Positions 6,837 to 14,460 of a stretch of DNA of 19,357 bases are shown here, in pieces. The translations under genes were made by a program, and so were the position numbers. Location of the stretch: positions 1-19,357 of the forward strand of contig JAFAEG010000074.1 of the NCBI GenBank assembly GCA_023424095.1. The letters run 5' to 3'. The notes under the pieces are model-generated. The model searched no databases. It was not told where the DNA came from and saw nothing but the letters and a program-made list of their open reading frames with translations. Source of the stretch: Pseudomonadota bacterium (GTDB lineage Bacteria > Pseudomonadota > Alphaproteobacteria > Sphingomonadales > Sphingomonadaceae). Position 1 is the stretch's first letter; each line of letters begins with the position of its first letter.

Positions 6837-8630
6837 CTAGCGCTTCACCCGCCACATCTTGAACGGCGAATTGTCGGGCAGCGCCACCGCCTCGAGCCAC
6901 GCCGGCACCTTGTTCTCGCTCAGCTGCGCGTAGAAGCCGTCCTTCGCCGCCGAGCGGTAGATGGTGGATTCCGACATGTTCGGGCAGATCAGCACATAAT
7001 CGACGTGCCGCCGGTCGATCATCTCCTTGGCCTCGTCCGGCGTGCCGCGGAACGAGCGCATCACGTCCAGGATCGCTTCCGAATTGCGATGATAAGGCCC
7101 GGCGATGGCATCGTGATGGGTCAGCGTCACCAGCCGCGGGCCCAGATCGACGAAGGTCAGCACCAGGCCCTTGGGCTGCTGCGCGACCGGATGCAGGAAG
7201 CCGGGCTGCGGACAGCGCCAATTGGCGTTGTTGATCGCCTGCTGCGCCTCGTTGGGCGGGCCTTCATCGTCCCACCAGCCCCAGGCCTCGGTCACGATCG
7301 CGCCGGAGACGAGCAGGAAGCTGGCGACCACGCCGAACACGCGGACCAGCATCAGCCGCTGGCTCTGGAACCACAGGATCAGCACCCAGCCGAGCGCCGC
7401 AGCACCGGGGACTGCGAGCAATTGCGAAGCCGCTGCGGCGCGGGTCTGCCAGGCGAGCAAGGCGGTGGCGATCAGGGCGAGCGCGCCGATCGCGGCCCAG
7501 CGCGGCCAGACGTCGCCGTCGCGGCGGGTGCGGATGATCATCACGACATAGCCGATCAGCCCGATCACCGGGATGGTGCCGATCGCCAGCGTCGTGCCCA
7601 TGCCGTGCCGCCAGACCGGCATCGCCTCGCGCACATTGCTGAGCCAATATTCGTCGAGCTGTGCCGGCACCCGCTCGAGCCGGCCGAGGCAGTCGGGCCA
7701 CAGCCCGGCATACATGCCCGCCAGCAGCAGGCCGCCGGCCAAAGCGGCGCCGAGGCGGGCCCAGGGCGAGGACAGCTTCACCCAGGCGAGCGCCACCGCG
7801 ATCGCGCCGGCCGCGAGCACGACCGACAGCCAGACCGGCGACAGCGCGTCGCACATCGGCTGGGCATTATCGATGGAGCCGAAGATCAGATAGCCCAATG
7901 ACGCGGTCGCCGCGAAGCTGATGCCATAAGCGGCGAGGCGGCGGCCCTGCGCCGCATCCTTCACCCACAGCAAGGCGACCGCCATGCCGGCGACGGCGAT
8001 GTAGAGCAGCATCTCCAGCCCGATCGACAGCGACAGGCCGCTGGCGATGCCAAGCGTGAGGCCGCCGCGCGCTTTCTTCGGATCGGCCAGGCCGCAGATT
8101 GCGACGCCGAGCATCGCCAATTGCCAGCCATGATGATCGATCCGCGTCGGCGCGAACTGGGCAAGGGTGGTGCCGCCGCACAGGATCAGGGCCAGCGCCA
8201 GCCAGAAAGCGAAAGGCGAGAGCAGGCGGCGAGCGGTCAGCGCCATCGCGAACATCAGGATGATGAGCGGGATCATCGGCGCGATCGCCACCGCCCAGCG
8301 CTCCGCCGCCGGGCCATCCATGAAGAAGGTCAGGAACCACCAGATGCCGGCGATGGGCAGGTCGGGGATGCGCGACCAGTGAATGTTAAGGCCCTCCGGC
8401 GGGCTCAGCCGATACTGGCGCAGATCGTACCAGCCCTGCCCCTCCAGCATCCAGGCGCGGACCTGCATGATGCGTAAATTGTCGTCGGTGTCGCCGAGGC
8501 CGAAGCCCTGGATGCCGTTCCAGCGGTCCCAGACGAACCAGATCGCGGTGCCGAGCCAGAAGAGCAGCACCAGAGGCTTCCAGTTGCGCTGGAACAGTTC
8601 GGCGATGTTGGTCTGGTGGCCCCCGGTCAT
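6837..8630 (-). CDS. Large polytopic membrane protein, putative GT-C/STT3-like glycosyltransferase
   Basis: A 597-residue membrane protein with about 11-13 hydrophobic segments and a soluble C-terminal tail (about 480-597). After the first span (19-35) comes a first external loop with GLGDTDDNLRIMQV (Asp47, Asp49, Asp50), then WYDLRQYRL and HWSRIPD (84-90). A later loop has APTRIDHHGWQLAM (about 160-173). Acidic residues just after the first span plus an Arg-x-Asp-His-His motif in a second loop recall oligosaccharyltransferases of the STT3/PglB type and other lipid-linked-sugar GT-C enzymes. That is inference by layout, not recognised homology. The neighbouring divergent gtrA and the GT2 gene support a lipid-linked glycosylation role. 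ATG 8630 is used; its ribosome-binding site is weak. Similar proteins are often annotated only as hypothetical. Confidence 0.75.
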   Translation of the reverse strand: MTGGHQTNIAELFQRNWKPLVLLFWLGTAIWFVWDRWNGIQGFGLGDTDDNLRIMQVRAWMLEGQGWYDLRQYRLSPPEGLNIHWSRIPDLPIAGIWWFLTFFMDGPAAERWAVAIAPMIPLIILMFAMALTARRLLSPFAFWLALALILCGGTTLAQFAPTRIDHHGWQLAMLGVAICGLADPKKARGGLTLGIASGLSLSIGLEMLLYIAVAGMAVALLWVKDAAQGRRLAAYGISFAATASLGYLIFGSIDNAQPMCDALSPVWLSVVLAAGAIAVALAWVKLSSPWARLGAALAGGLLLAGMYAGLWPDCLGRLERVPAQLDEYWLSNVREAMPVWRHGMGTTLAIGTIPVIGLIGYVVMIIRTRRDGDVWPRWAAIGALALIATALLAWQTRAAAASQLLAVPGAAALGWVLILWFQSQRLMLVRVFGVVASFLLVSGAIVTEAWGWWDDEGPPNEAQQAINNANWRCPQPGFLHPVAQQPKGLVLTFVDLGPRLVTLTHHDAIAGPYHRNSEAILDVMRSFRGTPDEAKEMIDRRHVDYVLICPNMSESTIYRSAAKDGFYAQLSENKVPAWLEAVALPDNSPFKMWRVKR

Positions 8631-8665
8631 GCTGCCGCTCTATCCGGCTTTCCCTGCGGTTCAAA

Positions 8666-8715
8666 CGTCATTGCGCGGGATGGATTGCTTCGCCGCGTCG
8701 CTCACCGCAATGACG
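8666..8715. repeat. Dispersed-type inverted repeat with CGTCATTGCG ends
   Basis: CGTCATTGCG at 8666-8675 is exactly inverted as CGCAATGACG at 8706-8715. The interior contains GGATTGCTTCGCCGCGTCGC. Repeats with these ends and a tGGATTGCTTCGc interior are common intergenic elements in alphaproteobacteria. This copy occupies half of the 102-bp gap between two divergent genes, so it sits within their shared promoter region, immediately before the gtrA ribosome-binding site. Confidence 0.8.
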
Positions 8716-8732
8716 GCGGGTAGGGAGGCTCG

Positions 8733-9146
8733 ATGGTCGTCACATTGATCAATCGCGCGCGGCGGTCGGAGATCTTCTGGCAGATCGTGCGCTTCGGACT
8801 GGTCGGCGGCTTCGTCACCGCCCTGGGCGCGGCGGTCTATCTGGTCGCGGCTTATGCAGGCGTCCCGCCGCTCGCCGCCAATTTCCTGAACTATCTGGCA
8901 GCGATGGGGGCCGGCTTCGTGTTGCACTCGAAGGTGAGCTTCAAGGGGCATGGCAGCCGCGACCAGCCGGTGAAAAGGTCGGGGCGGTTCGTGATCGTCA
9001 GCCTCATCAGCCTCGCGCTGAACAGCCTGTTCGTCTGGGGAATGACGGGGCCGCTAGGCTGGCCGCTCTGGACCCCGGTCGTCACCATGATCTTCGTCGT
9101 GCCGATCGTGACCTTCACCCTGCAGAGGAAGTGGGTCTTTCGCTAG
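8733..9146 (+). CDS. GtrA family membrane protein (probable polyprenyl-phosphate-sugar flippase subunit)
   Basis: A 137-residue protein with four hydrophobic segments, about residues 20-42, 48-68, 87-106 and 110-130. The GtrA signatures are QIVRFGLVGGFVTALGAAVY at the N-terminus, LAANFLNYLAAMGAGFVLHS in the second span, and FTLQRKWVF at the C-terminus. GtrA proteins are thought to move undecaprenyl-phosphate-linked glucose or related sugars across the inner membrane for O-antigen or cell-wall decoration. A strong AGGGAGG at 8722-8728 supports ATG 8733. A GT2 enzyme, the usual partner, is encoded convergently and its reading frame overlaps the last 31 codons of this gene on the other strand. 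Confidence 0.9.
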   Translation: MVVTLINRARRSEIFWQIVRFGLVGGFVTALGAAVYLVAAYAGVPPLAANFLNYLAAMGAGFVLHSKVSFKGHGSRDQPVKRSGRFVIVSLISLALNSLFVWGMTGPLGWPLWTPVVTMIFVVPIVTFTLQRKWVFR

Positions 9147-10133
9147 TTCGAGCGGCACCACCGGCGGCGCGACATGGCCAAGATGTGGGCGGCCATGCGC
9201 TTCGCCGGCAATGTCGGCGACGATGTAGAGCGGGCGACGCTTGGACTCGATGTACAGGCGCCCGAGATACTCGCCGATCATGCCGAGCACGAACATCTGC
9301 ACGGCGCCCAGCACGACGACCACCAGCATGGTCGAGGTCCAGCCCTGGATGGTGTTGCCGGTGAAATAGCCGATCAGGATGTAGAGCATCAGCAGCACGC
9401 TCGCGAGCACCAGCCACAGGCCGATATGGCTGGCGAGGCGCAGCGGCGCGGTGGAAAAGCCGGTCACCGCGTCCAGCGCGAAGGCGATCATCTTGCGCAA
9501 TGGGTATTTGGTGACGCCGGAGAAGCGCTCCTGCCGGTCATAAACGAACGGCACCTGCTTGAAGCCGACCCAGGAGACCATGCCGCGGATGAAGCGGGCC
9601 TGTTCGGGCAGGCTGAGGAAGGCGTCGAGCGCCCGCCGGCTCATCAGCCGGAAGTCGCCGGTGTCCAAGGGGATGTCGACGTCGGTGAGCTTGTCGAGCA
9701 GGCGGTAGAAGACCTTCGCCGTCGCTTTCTTGAAGGCGGTCTCGCCGGAGCGGCCGCGGCGGACGGCGTAGACGACGTCGGCCTGGGTCTCGTCCATCTG
9801 CGCCATCATGTCGCTGAGCAGTTCGGGCGGGTCCTGCAGGTCCGCGTCGATGATCAGGATGCGCTCGCCGGAGCAGAGGTCGAGCCCGGCAGTCAGCGCC
9901 AACTGGTGGCCGTGATTGCGCGACAGGTTGATGCAGACCAGGCGCGGATCCTGCGCGCTCAACGCCTGCATCATCGTCCAGCTGGCGTCGCGCGAGCCGT
10001 CGTTGATCAGCACGATTTCGTGGCTGTCGCCCACTGCCGCGCGCGCGGCCGCGCTCACCCGCCGGTGCAATTCGGCCAGGCAGGCTTCCTCATTGTAGCA
10101 GGGGATGACGACCGAAAGGGCGGGCCGATCCAA
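9054..10133 (-). CDS. Family 2 glycosyltransferase, GtrB/dolichol-phosphate-mannosyltransferase-like
   Basis: About 359 residues, membrane-anchored. The GT2 catalytic domain covers about 5-230: LSVVIPCYNEEACLAELH at the N-terminus, VLINDGSRD (41-49), NLSRNHGHQLALTAGLD, the metal-binding Asp96-x-Asp98 in IIDADLQDPPELL, and DTGDFRLMSRRAL. Two C-terminal spans (about 225-250 and 264-290) lead to IGEYLGRLYIESKRRPLYIV, typical of GtrB/ArnC-like enzymes that load sugars on polyprenyl phosphate. TTG 10133 is preferred: it has CGGAG seven bases upstream and the family begins at this point. GTG 10175 would overlap the upstream gene. After the conserved end come about 45 extra, charged residues, mostly antisense to gtrA. 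The upstream membrane-protein gene ends 16 bases before the TTG, suggesting an operon. Confidence 0.9.
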   Translation of the reverse strand: MDRPALSVVIPCYNEEACLAELHRRVSAAARAAVGDSHEIVLINDGSRDASWTMMQALSAQDPRLVCINLSRNHGHQLALTAGLDLCSGERILIIDADLQDPPELLSDMMAQMDETQADVVYAVRRGRSGETAFKKATAKVFYRLLDKLTDVDIPLDTGDFRLMSRRALDAFLSLPEQARFIRGMVSWVGFKQVPFVYDRQERFSGVTKYPLRKMIAFALDAVTGFSTAPLRLASHIGLWLVLASVLLMLYILIGYFTGNTIQGWTSTMLVVVVLGAVQMFVLGMIGEYLGRLYIESKRRPLYIVADIAGEAHGRPHLGHVAPPVVPLELAKDPLPLQGEGHDRHDEDHGDDRGPERPA

Positions 10134-10149
10134 GGCAGAGCTCCGAAAT

Positions 10150-11715
10150 CTAGGGCTGCGGCGCAGGCTCGCCACGATCGACCCTATAGAGGACGCTGGT
10201 CCCGTCGCGCCAGACTGCCGTCAGGCCAGCAGTGAGGCGCGGATCGTAATTGGGCGGATCGATCAGCCAGACATAGTCGTAGCCGTCGCGCGGGAATTCG
10301 GCGAGCGCCTGGTCGATCGTGTACCAGAACTGCCCGGAGCAGCGATTCTCGGTGACGATCTGATAGGGATCGCGGACGAACTTGCCGCCGGCGGGATAGT
10401 TGATGTCCAGCAATTGCGCGCCGGCCATCGTCCACTGATCGTTCGAAAAAGCGAGGTTTCGGACGGTGGCCATGGCCGGCAGATGGAACAGGCGGGACAT
10501 CGCCCACGGCTCGCGACAGGGGCGGCCGACGAAGCTCACCACCGGCGCGCCGACCGGGATATGCTCCAGCGCGGCAAGCTCGCGGTCGTAGCGCTCGTCA
10601 TAGAGGGTGAGGCTCACGGTCGTGCCGATGGTGCGCACCGTGAAGAAGGCTAGGCCGGCCATGGCGAGCAGGCGGGCAAGCTTCAGATGATCCTCGCGCA
10701 CGCGGATGGCGATGATCGCGATCATGAAGATGTAGGGCGCCATGCGCATGTCGGCATAAGCCGAGCCGAACACCACGCGCGGCAGCAGCAGGAAGACGGC
10801 GAGCAGGAACAGCGTCGAGGCGAGCAGGTTGCGCGAGAAATTCAGCTTCCGGCTGACGGGCACCCACAGCAACAGGAAGATGACGATCACCAGGGAGACC
10901 TGGTCGAACTGCTCCCAGCGGTCGCGCAGCGCCATGCGCAGCCAGTCGAACTTGGCGTCCCAGTTGAACCAGTCGAACGTCTCGCCGCCGGCGTTGGAGC
11001 GCCACAGCATCATCAGCGCGAAGGGCAAGGCCAGAGCGAGGCAATGAAGGCCGGTGCGCCAGCCGGAGAGGAAGAATTTGCCACTCTGGTCGTAGCGTCG
11101 GACCAGCTCGGCCGAGAAAGCGAGCAGGCAGAGCGTGCCCCAGCCGAAAGCGTGGCAGACCCAGATCACGCAGGAAATCGGGATGAAGAGCGCGATGCGC
11201 AGCCCCCAGCGCTCCTGCCGCCCAAGCCGCAGCCAGAGCGCGAAGGCGAGCAAGGCAAGCGCCATGGCCAGCGCGAAATTGATGAAGCCGAACAGGAAGG
11301 GATAATTGAAGGCGAAGGGCAGAGCGAAGAGCGCGGTCGGCGGGACGCGGCCATGCACTTCGCGAGCGACCCAGAGCAGACCGGCGGCGGTGAGCATCGG
11401 AATGCTGATCGCCACCATCTTCACCACCGGCTCGACGCCGAAGATCGGGCCCAATGCCTGAACGATCAGGTCGACGCCGAGATTGCCGATGAGCGCCCAG
11501 TGGAAGACGTAATAGCGTTGCAGCTCGGGCGAATTGGCGAGGTCGAGCTGCACCCGGTAGCGGCCCATATGGCCGGGCAGATCGACGATCGGCGGCACGT
11601 CCGGCCAGAGCAAGGGGATGGCCGAGACGAGAACGAAGGCGAGCACCGCCCAGCGATATTCCCACCATTGATAGGGATGGCGAGCGGCTTCCGCCGGGCC
11701 TTGCGCGATGCTCAT
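10150..11715 (-). CDS. Polytopic membrane protein of unknown family, putative glycosyltransferase-like
   Basis: A 521-residue protein with about 10 hydrophobic segments up to residue 385, then a soluble C-terminal region of about 135 residues. The first span (22-38) is followed by VPPIVDLPGHMGRYRVQLDL (40-59), an acidic and histidine-bearing loop. This layout resembles GT-C transferases that use polyprenyl-phosphate sugars, but I do not recognise the family and assign no substrate. It is the upstream partner of the GT2 gene (16 bases to its TTG), so the GT2 enzyme may make the lipid-linked donor it uses. ATG 11715 has GGAG seven bases upstream, and the longer frame to 11796 adds a non-hydrophobic leader, so I reject that extension. 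Confidence 0.72.
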   Translation of the reverse strand: MSIAQGPAEAARHPYQWWEYRWAVLAFVLVSAIPLLWPDVPPIVDLPGHMGRYRVQLDLANSPELQRYYVFHWALIGNLGVDLIVQALGPIFGVEPVVKMVAISIPMLTAAGLLWVAREVHGRVPPTALFALPFAFNYPFLFGFINFALAMALALLAFALWLRLGRQERWGLRIALFIPISCVIWVCHAFGWGTLCLLAFSAELVRRYDQSGKFFLSGWRTGLHCLALALPFALMMLWRSNAGGETFDWFNWDAKFDWLRMALRDRWEQFDQVSLVIVIFLLLWVPVSRKLNFSRNLLASTLFLLAVFLLLPRVVFGSAYADMRMAPYIFMIAIIAIRVREDHLKLARLLAMAGLAFFTVRTIGTTVSLTLYDERYDRELAALEHIPVGAPVVSFVGRPCREPWAMSRLFHLPAMATVRNLAFSNDQWTMAGAQLLDINYPAGGKFVRDPYQIVTENRCSGQFWYTIDQALAEFPRDGYDYVWLIDPPNYDPRLTAGLTAVWRDGTSVLYRVDRGEPAPQP

Positions 11716-11840
11716 GCGCGCGCTCCAGCCGCCGCGGCCAATATCTGTGTGCCCCTTTCCCGCATGGGCAGGCTCATAGCCAAAGCGGCGGCGCACGCAA
11801 ACTTCTCGGCGGGGCGGGAATATCTGTTATCCTCGCCGCG

Positions 11841-13064
11841 ATGCGCCGCCTGCTGCTGCCGCTCCTGCTTGCCCTGGCCGCTGTTCCGGCGGCGGCGCAG
11901 GACGTGCAGACGCCGGACGCCCAAATGCGGACCGTCCAGACCGATGCGCAGGCGCTCGCCGAGGACGCCGCCGAATATGCGCGCAATCATGACGTGCCGC
12001 AGGCTGAGGCGCTGCGCCGCTTGCGCGCCATGGCCCAAAGCGTCGCCGCCACCGACGTGCTGCGCCTGCAGTTCGAAGACCGGCTGTCTGGCATCGCGAT
12101 CGAACATGCCCCCGAATTCCTGATCCGCGTGCGGCTGACCGGGTCGGCGCCGGTGGCGGCGCGGACGGTCATGGCGGGCGGCCTGCGCGTGCCGATCCTG
12201 TTCGAAACCGGCGCGGCGGCGACCCGCGCGCAAATCCTGGCGGCGATGGACCGGCATCGCGACGCGATCCGCGCAATCGTCGATCATGACGGCATGGGCT
12301 TTGACGCGCGGGCCGGAATGCTGGTGGTGCTGGCCGACCTCGGTGACCTGCGCGGCGAGCCGGCGGAGACGATCGCCGACCGGATCGCGGTGCTGACCGG
12401 CATGCCGGTGCAGATGCGCGTGCTGAACCGCCCGGCCGAAACGGAGAATGCCGGGATCAGCGGCCGGCTGGAGGGGACCAATCCGGGCGATACCCGGCGT
12501 TACCTGTGCACCACCGGCTTCGCCGTCACCGACGGCGTGCGGTCCGGGATCGTGACCGCCGCCCATTGTCCGGACGCGATGAGCTATCGCGATGCGGCGG
12601 GCGCCGAGGTGCCGCTGGATTATATCGGCGGCTGGGGCGCGCGCTTTCAGGACGTGCAGGTCCATGTCGGGCCGGAGCCGCAGCGGGCGGCGTTCCGTGC
12701 CAGCGAGGCCGTACGGCCGCAGCTTGGCCGGCGGCTGCGGGCGCGGACCCGGGCCGGGGAGACGGTCTGCCATCGCGGCGAATCGAGCGGCTATTCCTGC
12801 GCCGAAGTCGAGCTGACCGACTTCGCGCCGCCGGGCGATTTGTGCGGCGGGCCGTGCGACACGACCTGGGTGACCGTGGCGGGGCCAAGCTGCCGCGGCG
12901 GCGACAGCGGCGGGCCGGTGTTCGTCGGCACGACCGCCTTCGGCATCGTCAAGGGCGGCAATTACGCCTCGGACGGGCACTGCAATTTCTATTTCTACAT
13001 GTCGACCGATTATCTGCCGCCCGGCTGGTCGCTGCTGCTCGAGGAACAAGCGCCCTCGGGCTAG
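11841..13064 (+). CDS. Secreted trypsin-fold serine protease with long pro-region
   Basis: A 407-residue preproprotein. A signal peptide (MRRLLLPLLLALAAVPAAAQ) is followed by a pro-region of about 190 residues and then an S1-type protease domain from about residue 205. The catalytic triad is visible: His242 in VTAAHCPD, Asp271 in RFQDVQVHV, and Ser356 in CRGGDSGGPV. Cysteines at 223/243, 310/320, 335/339 and 351/381 suggest disulfides. Pro-region plus domain recall the alpha-lytic protease/streptogrisin group, whose pro-regions assist folding and are cleaved off; the subfamily is inferred. No ribosome-binding site precedes ATG 11841, and TGTTAT (11825-11830) is a possible -10 element very near the start, so the mRNA may have little or no leader. 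The promoter region is shared with the divergent membrane-protein gene. Substrate unknown. Confidence 0.88.
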   Translation: MRRLLLPLLLALAAVPAAAQDVQTPDAQMRTVQTDAQALAEDAAEYARNHDVPQAEALRRLRAMAQSVAATDVLRLQFEDRLSGIAIEHAPEFLIRVRLTGSAPVAARTVMAGGLRVPILFETGAAATRAQILAAMDRHRDAIRAIVDHDGMGFDARAGMLVVLADLGDLRGEPAETIADRIAVLTGMPVQMRVLNRPAETENAGISGRLEGTNPGDTRRYLCTTGFAVTDGVRSGIVTAAHCPDAMSYRDAAGAEVPLDYIGGWGARFQDVQVHVGPEPQRAAFRASEAVRPQLGRRLRARTRAGETVCHRGESSGYSCAEVELTDFAPPGDLCGGPCDTTWVTVAGPSCRGGDSGGPVFVGTTAFGIVKGGNYASDGHCNFYFYMSTDYLPPGWSLLLEEQAPSG

Positions 13065-13065
13065 C

Positions 13066-13272
13066 TCAGTCCGGGTCCGGCTCGCCTGGCTTGCGGCCGC
13101 GCGGGGTGCGGGGTTTCCAGACCACCTTGCGGCCTTTCGGCACGCGCCATTTGCCGGAGCCGGTGCGGATCATGTCGGCGCCGCAGCGGCTGCAGGTGGT
13201 GAAATACCAGCCCTTGTTCCAGGTCTCGTCCGGCGCGGGACGGTGGAAGCCGAGATCGCAGAGCAGGGCCAT
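13066..13272 (-). CDS. 68-residue putative zinc-ribbon protein
   Basis: A small soluble protein. Cys5 and His10 in LLCDLGFHRPAP, with Cys27 and Cys30 in FTTCSRCGADMI, form a likely four-ligand zinc site. The layout C-x4-H ... C-x2-C resembles DUF1660-like proteins, though I am not sure of the family. The C-terminal half (residues 38-68) is basic and proline-rich (KWRVPKGRKVVWKPRTPRG) and ends in an acidic tail, which could suit nucleic-acid binding; this is inference. It lies 43 bases downstream of the MmcQ/YjbR gene on the same strand and may be the last gene of that operon. Its TGA is one base from the convergent protease stop. The ribosome-binding site is weak. Confidence 0.65.
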   Translation of the reverse strand: MALLCDLGFHRPAPDETWNKGWYFTTCSRCGADMIRTGSGKWRVPKGRKVVWKPRTPRGRKPGEPDPD

Positions 13273-13315
13273 AAGCGTCGAATGATATCAGAAGCTTGCC
13301 CGCTCCGCGAGCCGG

Positions 13316-13678
13316 TCAGTCCTGTTGCGGGACGAGGGCGGCGAGCTTCTTCGGGGCGATCGCGCGGTAGCTTTCGGCGATCCAGCGTTCGAGCAGGTCC
13401 AGGTCGATCTCGTCCCCGGGGGCGAAGGCCGCGCTCACCCAGCCGGCGCGTCCCAGGCCGTAGCCAGTCGGTTCGGTCCAGTCGAAGATCAGGGCGAAAT
13501 CCCGGCTGACCGGCAATTTGACCGAAAGGCTGAGCCGCTCCTCCTCGAGATTGAGGAAGACGAAGGTCTTGTTCCGCACCTTCAGCGCGATGTGCCCCCA
13601 GGGCTGGGCCTGCTCCGCGTCCGGCAGCGCCAGGCCGAAGCCGCGCAGGCGCTCGAAGGCGGCGGCGATGGCAGTCAT
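13316..13678 (-). CDS. MmcQ/YjbR family protein
   Basis: A 120-residue protein of the MmcQ/YjbR family, a small double-wing fold often annotated as DNA-binding. Visible signatures are ALPDAEQAQPWGHIALKVRN near the N-terminus, TFVFLNLEEERLSLSVKLP in the central sheet, GRAGWVSAAF, and the C-terminal helix WIAESYRAIAPKKLAALVP. The biochemical role of the family is not well established. ATG 13678 overlaps the stop of the upstream Anbu gene (13675-13678), so the two are translationally coupled. That coupling may be simply operon economy, as MmcQ is not a usual partner of Anbu. The frame runs on upstream to 14416, but that part is antisense-shadow of Anbu and not coding. Confidence 0.87.
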   Translation of the reverse strand: MTAIAAAFERLRGFGLALPDAEQAQPWGHIALKVRNKTFVFLNLEEERLSLSVKLPVSRDFALIFDWTEPTGYGLGRAGWVSAAFAPGDEIDLDLLERWIAESYRAIAPKKLAALVPQQD

Positions 13679-14424
13679 GCCAGGAAGGTCGGGTTGGGAA
13701 TGCTGTGCGACGCCTTGCTCAGCGCCTCGGCCCAACGGTCGGACAGATCGTCGAAATATTCGTCGCGCCGCTCGATCCGGCGGGTGAGGATCGGCCGTGA
13801 GCGGTCGGTCGGCATGACCATGATGTCGATCGGCCGGGCGACGCCGAGATTCGACGCCATCGCCGCGTCGAACGACAGGAAGCCGAATTTCAGCGCGTCG
13901 GCGAGCGGCATGTCGCGCTTCAATTCGCGGTCGAGGATCGGCCGGCCATATTTGGTCTCGCCGATCTGGAAGAAGGGCGTGTCCGCCTTGCACTGGATGA
14001 AATTGCCGGCGTCGTAGATCAGATAGAGTTCGGGCGGATCGTCGCCGACCCGGCCGCCGAGCAGGGTGCTTGCGCCGATCGGCACGTTCATGCCCTTCAG
14101 CGCCTGCGCGACATGCGCGGTGGCGATCTGCTTCGCGGCGCCGAGCAATTGCGCGGCGCGGAACATGGTCGGCACCTCGTCGAGCGTTCGGCGGCCATCC
14201 TCGTCCGTCGGATCCTCGACCGGCAGGCCTTCGCGCACGATGCTGATCGCGGTCTGGCTGACCGACAGATTGCCCGCGGTGCAGGCATAGATGCTGCGGT
14301 CCTCGCCTTCGGCGAGGAGGTGCATCTTCTTGAAGATCGAGAAATTGTCGACGCCCGCATTGGTGCGGGTGTCCGACATCAGGATCAGCCCTTCTTCGAG
14401 CAGCATCCCCAAACAATAGGTCAT
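13675..14424 (-). CDS. Proteasome-type peptidase Anbu
   Basis: A 249-residue protein of the Anbu (ancestral beta-subunit, COG3484) group, related to HslV and 20S proteasome beta subunits. Thr2 follows the initiator Met (MTYCLGMLLEEGLILMSDTR), so removal of Met exposes the N-terminal nucleophile. Asp18 and the Lys32-Lys33 pair occupy the positions of the usual Asp17/Lys33 partners. NVPIGASTLLGG and YLIYDAGNFIQCKADTPF lie in the central sheets. Anbu is known to assemble into rings or helical stacks and usually lies beside ATP-grasp, alpha-E and transglutaminase genes, as here; its substrate is unknown. I chose ATG 14424 because AGGGA lies five bases upstream, and the longer frame from 14493 runs through a hairpin. 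The next gene overlaps its stop. Confidence 0.93.
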   Translation of the reverse strand: MTYCLGMLLEEGLILMSDTRTNAGVDNFSIFKKMHLLAEGEDRSIYACTAGNLSVSQTAISIVREGLPVEDPTDEDGRRTLDEVPTMFRAAQLLGAAKQIATAHVAQALKGMNVPIGASTLLGGRVGDDPPELYLIYDAGNFIQCKADTPFFQIGETKYGRPILDRELKRDMPLADALKFGFLSFDAAMASNLGVARPIDIMVMPTDRSRPILTRRIERRDEYFDDLSDRWAEALSKASHSIPNPTFLA

Positions 14425-14442
14425 ATGCTTCCCTTCTGGGTT

Positions 14443-14460
14443 ATCCCGCTCGCGCGGGAT
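14443..14460. repeat. Short hairpin upstream of Anbu
   Basis: Arms ATCCCGC (14443-14449) and GCGGGAT (14454-14460) enclose a four-base loop, 19 bases upstream of the Anbu start codon and directly next to the larger hairpin. It could influence access to the Anbu ribosome-binding site or be an independent protein-binding palindrome. Nothing in the sequence decides between these. Confidence 0.6.

Noticed and set aside
9174..10235. 353-codon plus-strand open frame
   Set aside because: It is antisense to the GT2 gene and its translation is low-complexity and charged, with no recognisable domain.
11802..11830. Promoter before the serine protease
   Set aside because: TGTTAT could be a -10 element, but no acceptable -35 lies 16-18 bases upstream, so I did not list it as a feature.
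10687..12123. 478-codon plus-strand open frame
   Set aside because: It crosses the antisense of a membrane-protein gene and the start of the protease gene; the composition is that of a shadow frame.
11712..13049. 445-codon minus-strand open frame
   Set aside because: It is antisense to the protease, which has a signal peptide and full catalytic triad.
13679..14416. Upstream extension of the MmcQ/YjbR frame giving a 366-residue fusion
   Set aside because: The added part is out-of-frame Anbu sequence, rich in Arg and Pro; the family length is about 120 and ATG 13678 fits it.
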